Source: Streptomyces aurantiogriseus (lineage in GTDB: Bacteria > Actinomycetota > Actinomycetes > Streptomycetales > Streptomycetaceae). From it: a DNA stretch of 64,000 bases. Position numbers and translations under genes: made by a program. The stretch's first letter is position 1. Each line of letters starts with the position of its first letter. The notes under the pieces were generated by a model. The model was not told the origin of the DNA and did not search any database. It was given only the letters and a program-made list of their open reading frames with translations. Shown piece by piece: positions 35,258 to 43,644 of the stretch. The stretch is taken from assembly GCF_014649375.1 (NCBI RefSeq), contig NZ_BMSX01000014.1, positions 186,001 to 250,000 on the forward strand, read 5' to 3'.

Positions 35258-36144
35258 TCAGTGAGTCCGCGGTCGGCTGTAGCGGGTTGCGGGAGTCGGG
35301 CGGTTCCCGCCCGACAGGAGGGCGGTCTCGGCGGCCAGGAGGGCATCGAGAGCTGCGGTCCGGTCCTCCAGCCCGGGGACGCATATGGTCTCGCCCAGAC
35401 GCAGACCGGCCAGGCCGGCCTGGGCCACGCCTTCCGGGGTCATGGCGACGGGAACGCCACGGCCGGCTCCGTCGTTGAAGTCGGTCGCCACCAACCCGGG
35501 GCAGACCCCACCTGGGCTCGGACACCGGTGTCGGCGACCTCGTGGGCGAGGGTCCGTGTGAAGGCCACCGTGGCGGCCTTCGCGGCCGCGTACAGGGTGC
35601 GGGACGGCATGTGCGGATCGACCTGTCCGGCACTGAAGGCAAGCAGCGAGGCGACGGTGACGACGGCGCCGTCGTCGGCGGCCAGCATGCCGGGGAGGGC
35701 GGCACGGGCGAGCTGGACGGGTGCGACGGCGTTGAGGGTGAGCAGGCGGTCGATCTCGTCCGGGGCGACATCGACGAGCGGGGCGTAGCCGCCGGCTCCG
35801 GCGTTGCTGATCAGCAGGCGGACATCGCCGGCGGCCAGGCGCTTGGTCACCGCGGCGATGCCTTCGGGCGTCCCGAGATCGGCGGGCAGGACCTCCACCG
35901 CGGCGCCGGTGGTGCGGAGTTCGTCCGCCGGCTCGGAAAGGCGATCGGCCCGCCGGGCCACCAGCACGAGGTCGTGGTCGTCCGCGAGAAGGCGGGCGTA
36001 CGCGGCACCGATGCCGGACGAGGCACCGGTGATGAGTGCAAGGGGGCGAGACATGAGCCCATCGACGAACATGCCGAGACAGGCCATGACCAGTGTGGCC
36101 ACCTGCCGTTCTCGCGGCTCGTTCACCGTTGGCGTGGCGTTCAC
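35258..36144 (-). pseudogene. Short-chain dehydrogenase with frameshift, fused to an MFS N-terminus
   Basis: An SDR with TGASSGIG and the YAAAKAA active site is readable from 36054, but its frame breaks at a C4 run (35506-35509 on the plus strand). The correct continuation, CPGLVATDFNDGAGRGVP, is in another frame ending at 35258. Upstream and in frame, a GTG at 36144 with a GGGAG site encodes about 28 residues (RQVATLVMACLGMFV) like the start of a DHA2-type MFS transporter, suggesting a deletion joined two genes. The frameshift alone could be a sequencing error. If intact it would be an oxidoreductase of unknown substrate. Confidence 0.65.
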
Positions 36145-36399
36145 GAAACTCTCCCTCGTGGCGCGGCGACGCCGCACTCGGCTGACACGAGGAAGCCTTC
36201 GAGGCACTGCCCTGGCCCGAGCCAGCCACAGCGCCCAGAACCGGGAAAACCGACATCCGGAGCAGGTCTGCGAGGGTTTTCCGACGGGCCGAACGGACTT
36301 CCGGACGCTCCTCGCGGTCCGGTCGGAGCGGCAGCCCGTCCCCGAGGAGACGAGCTGCTCCCTCGACCTTCACTGCCAGCGACTTTCGGCCACGTTTAC

Positions 36400-36411
36400 A
36401 TAGCAAGCTAT
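36400..36411. promoter_or_regulatory. MarR-type operator upstream of ABC exporter/SDR
   Basis: ATAGC-AA-GCTAT, a perfect 5-2-5 palindrome, overlaps a TATATA element (36409-36414). The same ATAGC-NN-GCTAT occurs before the marR gene at 39037-39048, so this is likely its second binding site. The rest of 36145-36565 shows no supportable gene. Confidence 0.65.
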
Positions 36412-36565
36412 ATAAAGCAGGGGTGCGCGGCAGGCGTCAGCCCCAGGTCGTTACCGCCGACGGCCGCGTACTGCGGTCGTGGTACGCGCAGTGACCGCCG
36501 TAGGGCGACGCAAAAGCGCCCCCGCTCCAAGAGTCTTGAAGCCTCGAACAGCCCGGAGGTAGAAC

Positions 36566-37504
36566 GTGATCGAGGTGAACGACCTCAGCAAGAGGTACGG
36601 GGACAAGCTCGCGGTCGACGCGCTGAGCTTCGCCGTGCGTCCTGGAGTGGTGACGGGCTTTCTCGGGCCCAACGGCGCGGGCAAGTCGACGACGATGCGC
36701 ATGATCATGGGACTTGACCGGCCGTCGTCCGGAACGGTCCGCGTCAACGGCCGCCCGTACGAGCAGCACAAGGCCCCGCTGCAGGAGATCGGGGCGCTGC
36801 TGGAGGCGAAGGCGATCCACCCCGGCCGCTCGGCCTATCACCACCTGCTCGCTCTCGCGGCGAGCAACGGCATCGGCAAGCAGCGGGTGCTGGAGGTGAT
36901 CGACATGGTCGGCCTGACGGAGGTGGCCCACAAACGCGCGGGCGGGTTCTCGCTGGGCATGGGGCAACGACTGGGCATCGCCTCGGCGCTGCTGGGTGAC
37001 CCGCGGATCGTCATGCTCGACGAGCCGGTCAACGGTCTGGACCCCGAAGGGGTGCTGTGGATCCGCAACCTGCTGAAGGACCTCGCGGACGGCGGGCGGA
37101 CGGTCTTCGTCTCCTCCCACCTGATGAGTGAGATGGCGTTGATCGCAGAGGACCTCATCGTGATCGGGCGCGGCCGGCTGCTGTCCGCCGGCCCGCTCGC
37201 CGACTTCGTCGCCCGGTCCTCCCGCCGCAGCGTACGGGTGCGCTCCCCACAGGCCGCGTCCCTGCGCGACCTGCTGACGGGCGACGGCGTCGCGGTCAGC
37301 AGCGACGAACCCGGTCTGCTGCACGTCCAGGGCCTGGAGGCCGCCGAGATCGGCGAACGCGCCGCGGCCGCCGGCGTGGTGCTGCACGAGCTGTTCGTCC
37401 AGGAGGCGTCGCTGGAGGAGGCGTTCATGGAGCTGACCCGCGACGCCGTCGAGTACCACGCCACCACCACGGAACTCGCCACCGCCGGAAGGACGAACCG
37501 ATGA
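36566..37504 (+). CDS. ABC transporter ATP-binding protein (drug-exporter type)
   Basis: A 312-residue ATPase: Walker A GPNGAGKST (34-42), signature FSLGMGQRL near 128, Walker B IVMLDEP, then an H-loop SSHLMSE. Its C-terminal extension resembles the DrrA/BcrA/CcmA branch that works with ABC-2 permeases. GGAGGT is 5 nt before the GTG start. The stop overlaps the permease start (ATGA). A MarR site upstream and a MarR gene downstream suggest inducible export of a toxic compound or a self-made metabolite. Confidence 0.9.
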   Translation: MIEVNDLSKRYGDKLAVDALSFAVRPGVVTGFLGPNGAGKSTTMRMIMGLDRPSSGTVRVNGRPYEQHKAPLQEIGALLEAKAIHPGRSAYHHLLALAASNGIGKQRVLEVIDMVGLTEVAHKRAGGFSLGMGQRLGIASALLGDPRIVMLDEPVNGLDPEGVLWIRNLLKDLADGGRTVFVSSHLMSEMALIAEDLIVIGRGRLLSAGPLADFVARSSRRSVRVRSPQAASLRDLLTGDGVAVSSDEPGLLHVQGLEAAEIGERAAAAGVVLHELFVQEASLEEAFMELTRDAVEYHATTTELATAGRTNR

Positions 37505-38346
37505 GCACCACCGCCCTCGGCCCACAGGACACACAGAGGACGACCGGGACCGCCGGCCGGCCTGCGGGCGGACTGCGGGTCACCTTCCCGCGCGTCGTCC
37601 ACATGGAATGGATCAAGCTCCGGTCGCTGCGCTCGACGCTCTACACGCTGGCGATCACCGTGGCCCTCGTCATCGGCCTCGGGCTGCTGCTGAGCAGTCT
37701 GGTCGGCTCGGGAGAGGGCCCCGGACAGGACGACTTCAGTGACCCGACCTCGATCAGCCTGGGCGGGGTGAACCTCGCCGCGCTGGCCGTGGCGGTGCTC
37801 GGGGTCCTGATGAGCGCCGGCGAGTACGCCACCGGGTCCATCCGCGGCACGCTCGCCGCGGTACCGGCGCGCCTGCCGGTGCTGTGGGGCAAGGTGGTCG
37901 TCTTCGCGGTAGTGAGCTTCGTGCTCATGTCCGTCGCGGTCCTGGGGGCCTTCCTGGCCGGTCAGTCGGTGCTGTCCTCCCGCGACATGGCCACCGCCGC
38001 GCTGTCGGATCCGGGGGTGTTCCGCGCGGTGATCGGCGCGGCGGTCTACCTGACCGGTGCCGGGCTGATCGGCCTGGCGGTCGGCGTCCTGCTGCGCAAC
38101 ACGGCCGGAGCGATCACCACCGTGGTGGGCGCGCTGTTCGTGCTGCCGGGCCTGATCCAGCTGCTGCCGAGCAGCTGGAACGACGCCATCGGCCCGTACC
38201 TGCCGTCGAACGCGGCGAACGCGTTCATGACGGTGGGGAGTTCCGGTGACTCGCTGTCAGCCGGTTCCGGGTTCGCGGTGTTCGCCGGTTACATCGTCGT
38301 GCTCCTGGCCGGCGCGGCCGTCCTGCTCAAGCGACGCGACGCGTGA
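37501..38346 (+). CDS. ABC-2 type transporter permease
   Basis: A 281-residue membrane protein. After about 35 cytoplasmic residues there are six hydrophobic segments, starting TLYTLAITVALVIGLGLLL. It contains GEYATGSIRGTLAAVPAR, the conserved cytoplasmic stretch of this permease family. It forms the export channel with the ATPase encoded just upstream, and a strong hairpin follows the stop. The substrate is unknown. Confidence 0.9.
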   Translation: MSTTALGPQDTQRTTGTAGRPAGGLRVTFPRVVHMEWIKLRSLRSTLYTLAITVALVIGLGLLLSSLVGSGEGPGQDDFSDPTSISLGGVNLAALAVAVLGVLMSAGEYATGSIRGTLAAVPARLPVLWGKVVVFAVVSFVLMSVAVLGAFLAGQSVLSSRDMATAALSDPGVFRAVIGAAVYLTGAGLIGLAVGVLLRNTAGAITTVVGALFVLPGLIQLLPSSWNDAIGPYLPSNAANAFMTVGSSGDSLSAGSGFAVFAGYIVVLLAGAAVLLKRRDA

Positions 38347-38366
38347 ACGCGGTCGCCGCCGACACT

Positions 38367-38410
38367 CCGCCGGCCGCCCGCGCTCCTCGGGGTGTACGGG
38401 CGGCCGGCGG
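38367..38410 (+). terminator. Hairpin terminator after ABC exporter operon
   Basis: A perfect 14-bp GC-rich stem (38367-38380 with 38397-38410) around a 16-nt loop, starting 21 nt after the permease stop. It lies between this operon and the convergent marR gene. No T-run is present, as is usual in such genomes. Confidence 0.8.
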
Positions 38411-38555
38411 CGATTTCGCGGCGGGGCGCTGATCCCTCGGTGGTCGGGTGAGGAAGGCCCCCAAGGATCTGCGGCACCGTCAAGTCGGGCCTCCGGCCGC
38501 TGCGTCGGAGCGGTTCACCGCGTCGGCAGGACGAGGGCGGACGGGGTGTGCCGCA

Positions 38556-39002
38556 TTACTGTCCGCCATCTGCTTCCAGGTTGCGCATCATTCGCGCGGT
38601 GAGGTCCAGGTACGTCGCGATCTCCGCGTCGGTGAGCCCGCCCGTGGCGGCACCGTTCACCGCCAAAGCCGCGGAGACGAGTTCCTGCTCGATCGCTCGG
38701 GCACGTTCGGTCAGACGGACGTGCGCGCGGCGCCGGTCGGACGGGTCGGGCACGCGCCGGACCAGGCCGTCCCGCTCCATCCGCTGCAAGGTGTTCGCCA
38801 TGGTCGGCTGCTCGATGCGAACCCGGTCGCACAACTCGCGTTGCGACAGACCGTCCTGTTCGAACAGGGCGAGCAGCGGGGCGAACTGCCCGGGAACGAC
38901 GCCGTACGGCGCGATGCGGACAGCAAGAGCCTGAGCGAACAGACGGGCCAGGTGGTTCACCTGGTAACCGAGTGACTCCTCACGAGGCAGCGCGTCCGTC
39001 AT
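38556..39002 (-). CDS. MarR-family transcriptional regulator
   Basis: A 148-residue winged-helix regulator: DGLSQRELCDRVRIEQPTMA is the recognition helix region and DPSDRRRAHVRLTERA the wing. GGAGGA lies 7 nt before the ATG at 39002, so the in-frame ATG at 39038 is less likely. An ATAGC-NN-GCTAT palindrome sits 34 bp upstream. The same site precedes the ABC exporter, so autorepression and control of export are inferred. Phenolic or drug-like ligands are typical of the family. Confidence 0.9.
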   Translation of the reverse strand: MTDALPREESLGYQVNHLARLFAQALAVRIAPYGVVPGQFAPLLALFEQDGLSQRELCDRVRIEQPTMANTLQRMERDGLVRRVPDPSDRRRAHVRLTERARAIEQELVSAALAVNGAATGGLTDAEIATYLDLTARMMRNLEADGGQ

Positions 39003-39036
39003 GCCTGGTTCCTCCGGTGCGTCATGGCTCCAGATC

Positions 39037-39048
39037 ATAGCCAGCTAT
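39037..39048. promoter_or_regulatory. MarR operator before its own gene
   Basis: ATAGC-CA-GCTAT, flanked so that CATAG/CTATG also pair (39036-39049). It is identical in both half-sites to the palindrome at 36400-36411. Its position just upstream of the marR start suits autorepression. Confidence 0.65.
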
Positions 39049-39236
39049 GCATGCGGGGAGGCGGACACGGACCGGCCGCACCGAGGGACGCGACAGCCCT
39101 CCCGCGGTCGGTCTTTCGGTCCCGTGCCGCTCATCCGCTCCGGGCGGCCGGCCACGAGCGTGCTGGCGGGCCCCCTGGTGTGTTCGCTCCTATCGTGGAA
39201 CGGCACAGTCACGCTCGGCGCCGAGGCAGGCAGGAC

Positions 39237-40490
39237 ATGAGGGATCCGCAGATCGACTATGCGGCGGTCTTCCGGGCCCTGCCCGGGATGGTGGCGCTGC
39301 TCACCCCTGACCTGGTGTACGTCGACGCCAACGACGACTTCGTGCGGCTGGCCGGGCGCACACGCGAGCAACTCCTGGGCCGCTACATCTTCGACGTCTT
39401 CCCCGAGAACCCGAACGAGCCGGCCGCGGCCGGTATGCGGGAGACCCAGGCGTCGATGCTCCGCGTGGTGGCCACCGGCGAGCGCGACACGATGGCGCTG
39501 CTCCGCTACGACATCGAGGATCCCCAACGGCCCGGCCACTGGGAGGAGCACTACTGGAGCCCCGTCAACGCCCCCGTCCACGGCCCCGACGGACGGGTGG
39601 CGCTGATCGTGCACCGGGTCGAGGAGATCACCGAACTCATCCGCGCGCGCGGCGGTCCGGGCGGCGACACGCACGCCGGCCCGGCCGCCGACACCAGGGC
39701 TCGTGTCCTGGAGGCCGAGCTCTACACCCGCGCCCGGGAACTCCAGGAGGTCAACGAACGCCTTCGCACGGCGCACGCCCGTGAACGAGAGGTCGCCCTG
39801 GCCCTGCAGGCGGCGATGCTGCCCGCTCCCCGGCCCGTCGCGCAGCACCAGGCGGCCGTGCGCTACCGACCCGCCGTCGGCGCCCTGAACGTGTGCGGCG
39901 ACTGGTACGACCTGGTCGACCTGCCCGGCGGGAACCTCGCGGTCGCCGTCGGCGACGTCGTCGGCCACGGGCTCGCGGCCGCCTGCGTCATGGGGCAGCT
40001 GCGCAGCGCCCTGAGCGCGGCCTGCCGCGTTGCCGGCGGCCCGGCTCCGGCCCTGGACGTCCTCGGCCTGTACGCCCGCTCCGTCGACGGCGCCGAGTCG
40101 ACCACCGTGGCGACGACGTTCATCGACTGGGACGACCACTCCATCACGTACAGCTGCGCCGGCCACCCTCCGCCCGCCCTGCTGCACCCCGACGGCACCG
40201 TCGCCTTCCTCGACCGGGCCACCGATCCACCGCTCGGCGCCCGTCCGGAACACGTTCCCCGCCCTCAGGCCCGCACGCCGTTCACCGAAGGCGCGGCCCT
40301 GGTCCTGTACACCGACGGGCTGATCGAACGCCGCACCGAGGACATCGACACCGGTCTGGCCCGCCTCGCCGACGCCCTCACCCGACACCGGCGATCCGAC
40401 CCCGATGCCCTGGCCGACGCCCTCCTGGCCGACCTCCTCCCACCCACCGGCGCCACCGACGACACCGCCCTGATCGTCCTGCGCCTGTGA
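39237..40490 (+). CDS. PAS-domain PP2C/SpoIIE-type serine phosphatase
   Basis: A 417-residue protein. Residues about 5-125 form a PAS domain (VDANDDFVRLAGRTREQLLG), followed by a short coiled coil (about 150-185) and a PP2C/SpoIIE phosphatase domain (about 190-415). Metal-binding acidic residues are in NVCGDWYDL, VAVGDVVGHG, LYTDGLIE and TDDTALIVL. Proteins like this dephosphorylate anti-sigma-factor antagonists in sigma-factor partner-switching. No anti-sigma or antagonist gene is beside it, so its partner is elsewhere. The ATG at 39237 is preceded by a purine-rich CAGGAC. Confidence 0.88.
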   Translation: MRDPQIDYAAVFRALPGMVALLTPDLVYVDANDDFVRLAGRTREQLLGRYIFDVFPENPNEPAAAGMRETQASMLRVVATGERDTMALLRYDIEDPQRPGHWEEHYWSPVNAPVHGPDGRVALIVHRVEEITELIRARGGPGGDTHAGPAADTRARVLEAELYTRARELQEVNERLRTAHAREREVALALQAAMLPAPRPVAQHQAAVRYRPAVGALNVCGDWYDLVDLPGGNLAVAVGDVVGHGLAAACVMGQLRSALSAACRVAGGPAPALDVLGLYARSVDGAESTTVATTFIDWDDHSITYSCAGHPPPALLHPDGTVAFLDRATDPPLGARPEHVPRPQARTPFTEGAALVLYTDGLIERRTEDIDTGLARLADALTRHRRSDPDALADALLADLLPPTGATDDTALIVLRL

Positions 40491-40494
40491 CTCG

Positions 40495-40525
40495 CCGGGC
40501 CTCCCGCCGACGCCGGAAGGCCCGG
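40495..40525 (+). terminator. Hairpin after phosphatase gene
   Basis: An 8-bp stem CCGGGCCT (40495-40502) / AGGCCCGG (40518-40525) with a 15-nt loop, 5 nt after the stop codon of the phosphatase gene. Probably its terminator. Confidence 0.6.
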
Positions 40526-40643
40526 GGCGGAAGACCCGTGGCGGAGGGTGCAGCGGCAGTGAGGCCTCATTCGAGTGGGGGATGGCGAGCCGGTGCGACC
40601 CCGTACACGTCGTGGGTGACGGATGCGTGGGATGCCATGACCT

Positions 40644-41108
<465 letters not shown>

Positions 41109-41134
41109 GAGAGAACTCCTCTTTCGTCGACGGC

Positions 41135-41545
41135 TCAGCGGAGTTCCTGGATGCGGACCAGGTTGCCCGCGGGATCGCGGAAGGCGCAGTCGCGGATCCC
41201 GTACGGCTGCTCGGTCGGCTCCTGCACGACCTCGGCGTCACCGGCCTGCAGCTTCTCGAAGGTGCCGTCGAGGTCCCGGGTGGCCAGCAGGATCCAGCCG
41301 TAGGTGCCCTTGGCCATCATCTCGACGATGGTGCGGCGCTCGTCCTCGGTGATCCCGGGGTCGGCGGCCGGCGGCGCCAGGAGGATGGACGTGTCGGGCT
41401 GACCGGCGGGGCCGACCGTGATCCAGCGCATCTTGCCCTGCCCGACGTCGCTGCGGACCTCGAAGCCGAGGGCGTCGCGGTAGAAGGCCAGGGACGCTTC
41501 CGGGTCGTCATGCGGGAGGGCGCTCGTGTGAATCGTGATGTCCAT
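41135..41545 (-). CDS. VOC-family protein (glyoxalase/bleomycin-resistance fold)
   Basis: A 136-residue protein with paired beta-alpha-beta modules of the VOC fold. It has DPEASLAFYRDALGFEV in the first module and EEPTEQPYG-like residues (EVVQEPTEQPYGIRDCAFRD) in the second, then PAGNLVRIQEL at the end. Members bind metals and can be lyases, dioxygenases or antibiotic-binding proteins. The start ATG at 41545 is the natural N-terminus; the frame open further upstream is not family-like. Substrate unknown. Confidence 0.85.
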   Translation of the reverse strand: MDITIHTSALPHDDPEASLAFYRDALGFEVRSDVGQGKMRWITVGPAGQPDTSILLAPPAADPGITEDERRTIVEMMAKGTYGWILLATRDLDGTFEKLQAGDAEVVQEPTEQPYGIRDCAFRDPAGNLVRIQELR

Positions 41546-41612
41546 GACGATCAGGCTAGACGGGGCTCCAAGACAGGTGCTTCTCGATTCCTGATCGATC
41601 CGGCTGCCGCGG

Positions 41613-42392
41613 TCAGGGCGTCGGAATACCGGCCGGGCGGGCGGGACGGCCGAAGCGGGCCGGGACGCCCGGCGAGTACAGGACACTCACCGGCTCCCCC
41701 ACCGGCTTCGGCAGGCCCGTCGCCACCACCAGATCCTCTGCGCACTCGACCAGGTCGGCTCGGTGCAGGGGCCAGCGCGGGTGGGCGTTGGGCAGATACA
41801 TCGGCCGGCCGAAGAAGGCGCCGTGCATGCCCCAGCGCGCGGTCAGGAAGTGCTCCAGCCCGGTGGGCTCCTCGATCCGTTCGCCCACCCGCACGGTGAT
41901 GCGGCTGTGGGCTCCGCGCGGGCCGGGCCAGCGGCGGGAGCTGGTGTAGGTGACGGTGTCGCCGTCGGCGTGGACGGCCATGCGGGACCAGAGATAAGGC
42001 ATCCGGAAGCCGATCCGGCCGACCACCACGGGCAGCAGGCGAGAAGCGTCCAGTGACAGGAAGACCACTCCGCGGCGTCCGTGCGCGTCCACCGAGTAGA
42101 GCCGGACGTTGGTCTCCGGGAAGTTGCCGAAGTAGGGGACGCCCGGGAGGTGCAGCCAGCCGACGCGGTGCATCCGGAAGGCGACCAGACCGACATAGGT
42201 GACGCCGTCCAGGGTGTCGGGCACGGTCCCCGACGGCAGCAGACCGGCCACGTCGGCCGGGTCCGCGGCCCAGTGGAGGAAGGTGAGGTCGAGCCAGGAC
42301 TGGGTGAGCAGCGGGCGCGCTATCGCCTCCGGCGCGTCAGCCGTCACGGGGTGCGGGGGCACCCCTGGCTGTGGCTCTGGTGTCGGCTGCAT
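41613..42392 (-). CDS. DUF2071 (YqjF-like) protein
   Basis: A 259-residue soluble protein of the DUF2071/YqjF group, recognised from QSWLDLTFLHWAADP near the start, LVAFRMHRVGWLHLPGVPYF, FPETNVRLYSVD, and LTARWGMHGAFFGRPMYL in the C-terminal half. The acetoacetate-decarboxylase-like fold has been proposed for the family, but no activity is known to me. The ATG at 42392 begins a Pro-rich leader. It stands alone upstream of the VOC-AraC pair. Confidence 0.85.
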   Translation of the reverse strand: MQPTPEPQPGVPPHPVTADAPEAIARPLLTQSWLDLTFLHWAADPADVAGLLPSGTVPDTLDGVTYVGLVAFRMHRVGWLHLPGVPYFGNFPETNVRLYSVDAHGRRGVVFLSLDASRLLPVVVGRIGFRMPYLWSRMAVHADGDTVTYTSSRRWPGPRGAHSRITVRVGERIEEPTGLEHFLTARWGMHGAFFGRPMYLPNAHPRWPLHRADLVECAEDLVVATGLPKPVGEPVSVLYSPGVPARFGRPARPAGIPTP

Positions 42393-42591
42393 CCCGTCAG
42401 TATCACAGGGCGCGCACCCGTCCCGGGCCCCCACTCAGTGCTGATGCGGGATGCCCGGCCGCGCGGCGCCGTTGCCGTCCGGAACCTCCAACTCGCCCAG
42501 GTGAGCAAGTAGTCCGGGCGATGGACGCAATGGTCCCCGACCCGCTCCCGAATCCGGCCCCCACCCGGCATCGGGGTTTCCCCTCATCCTC

Positions 42592-42659
42592 CTCTCGGCG
42601 AGTCATCCCCCTCTCGGCGAACGCCCCCTCTCGGCGAACGCCCCCTCTCGGCGAACCCG
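42592..42659. repeat. 17-bp tandem repeat in non-coding gap
   Basis: Two exact copies of CTCTCGGCGAACGCCCC (42611-42627, 42628-42644) are flanked by a 19-bp variant before (42592-42610) and a 15-bp partial after (42645-42659). It lies in the 413-bp gap (42393-42805) between the DUF2071 gene and the P450 remnant, which otherwise shows no supportable gene. No dyad symmetry or coding role is apparent. Confidence 0.85.
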
Positions 42660-42805
42660 ATTCACCCGCCCCGCAGTCGGCCCGCCAGATTGAACTGCGC
42701 GGGGTGGATCGCTTCCCGCTCCTTGCATCGGACCTGTCGATGGCCGTCGTCGACGCCGGTCCGCCTCGCTGTCGAGCGGCTCGGCATGCCGTCGCGGAGC
42801 GGACA

Positions 42806-43470
42806 TCAGCTGACGCGTACGGGCAGGCTGCGGAAGCCGCGGGTGATGTTGTTGAGGGCGCGCACCGGCTCGCCGGCCAGTTCTATGCGTTCCACGCGGG
42901 CGGCCAGGGCCTTGAGCACGGCGTGCACCTCGAGGCGGGCGAGGCCCTGGCCCGCGCAGGCGTGGTTGCCGTAGCCGAAGCCGAGGTGGTCGACGAGGTT
43001 GCGGCGGACGTCGAAGCGGTCGGGGTCGGGGAAGTGGCGCTCGTCGCGGTTGGCGGCACCGTAGCTGTGCAGGACGCGGGCACCGGAGGGGATGACGGCG
43101 CCCTCGCCCAGGTCCACCTCTCGGGTGGTGACGCGGGAGAAGACCTGGATGGGGCTCTCGACGCGGACGATCTCGTTGAACGCGGAGGGCACCAGGGCCG
43201 GGTCGGCGCGCAGCAGGTCCCACGGGTCGGGGTGGCGGGCGAACAGCCACATGCCGCTGGAGATCGCGCTGATGGTGGTGTCGAAGGCGGCCACGACATA
43301 GCCCGCGAGCAGGCCGATCGCACCCTCGACGGGGATCTGTCCCGCCTTGTGGGCCTCCAGCATGGTCCAGCCGAAGCCACCGGGCACGAGGCTCTCCTTG
43401 GCCACGACCTCGGCGAGGTAGCCCATGAGGGCTTCGACCTTGGGGACCGAGGCGGCCGTGCGCGGGCAGC
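42806..43470 (-). pseudogene. Cytochrome P450, C-terminal remnant
   Basis: The last roughly 220 residues of a bacterial P450 are intact: I-helix AAFDTTISAI, the ExxR pair in NEIVRVESP, and the haem loop LGFGYGNHACAGQGLAR with the thiolate Cys. Homology stops abruptly near 43470; the upstream sequence in every minus frame is unrelated and lacks about 170 residues including the substrate-binding N-terminal half. Reading frame and C-terminus are otherwise clean, so the truncation appears recent. No ferredoxin gene is adjacent. Confidence 0.75.
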
Positions 43471-43586
43471 TGTCGGTCGGCGGCAAGCCCCGGGCAGCCC
43501 GCGCCTGTGGCGCGCACGGTGCGGTGGTACGGCCCGGAAGCCGGCGGGCGGGCCACGGCTCGGCCTCGGCTCCCCGAGGAAGCGCG

Positions 43587-43629
43587 CCGCCCAGGGGCCC
43601 GGTCGCACACGATCCGGGCCCCTGGGCGG
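43587..43629 (-). terminator. Terminator of the PGRP amidase gene
   Basis: A perfect 16-bp stem (43587-43602 with 43614-43629), loop 11 nt, just downstream of the amidase stop. It is among the strongest hairpins in the window. Confidence 0.88.
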
Positions 43630-43644
43630 TGTCGAGCGGCCGGG

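Noticed and set aside
42592..42659. CRISPR-like array
   Set aside because: Units are directly adjacent with no spacers and no cas genes are nearby; a simple tandem repeat.
41613..43470. Secondary-metabolite cluster around the P450
   Set aside because: The P450 is a truncated remnant and no synthase, cyclase or ferredoxin genes accompany it.
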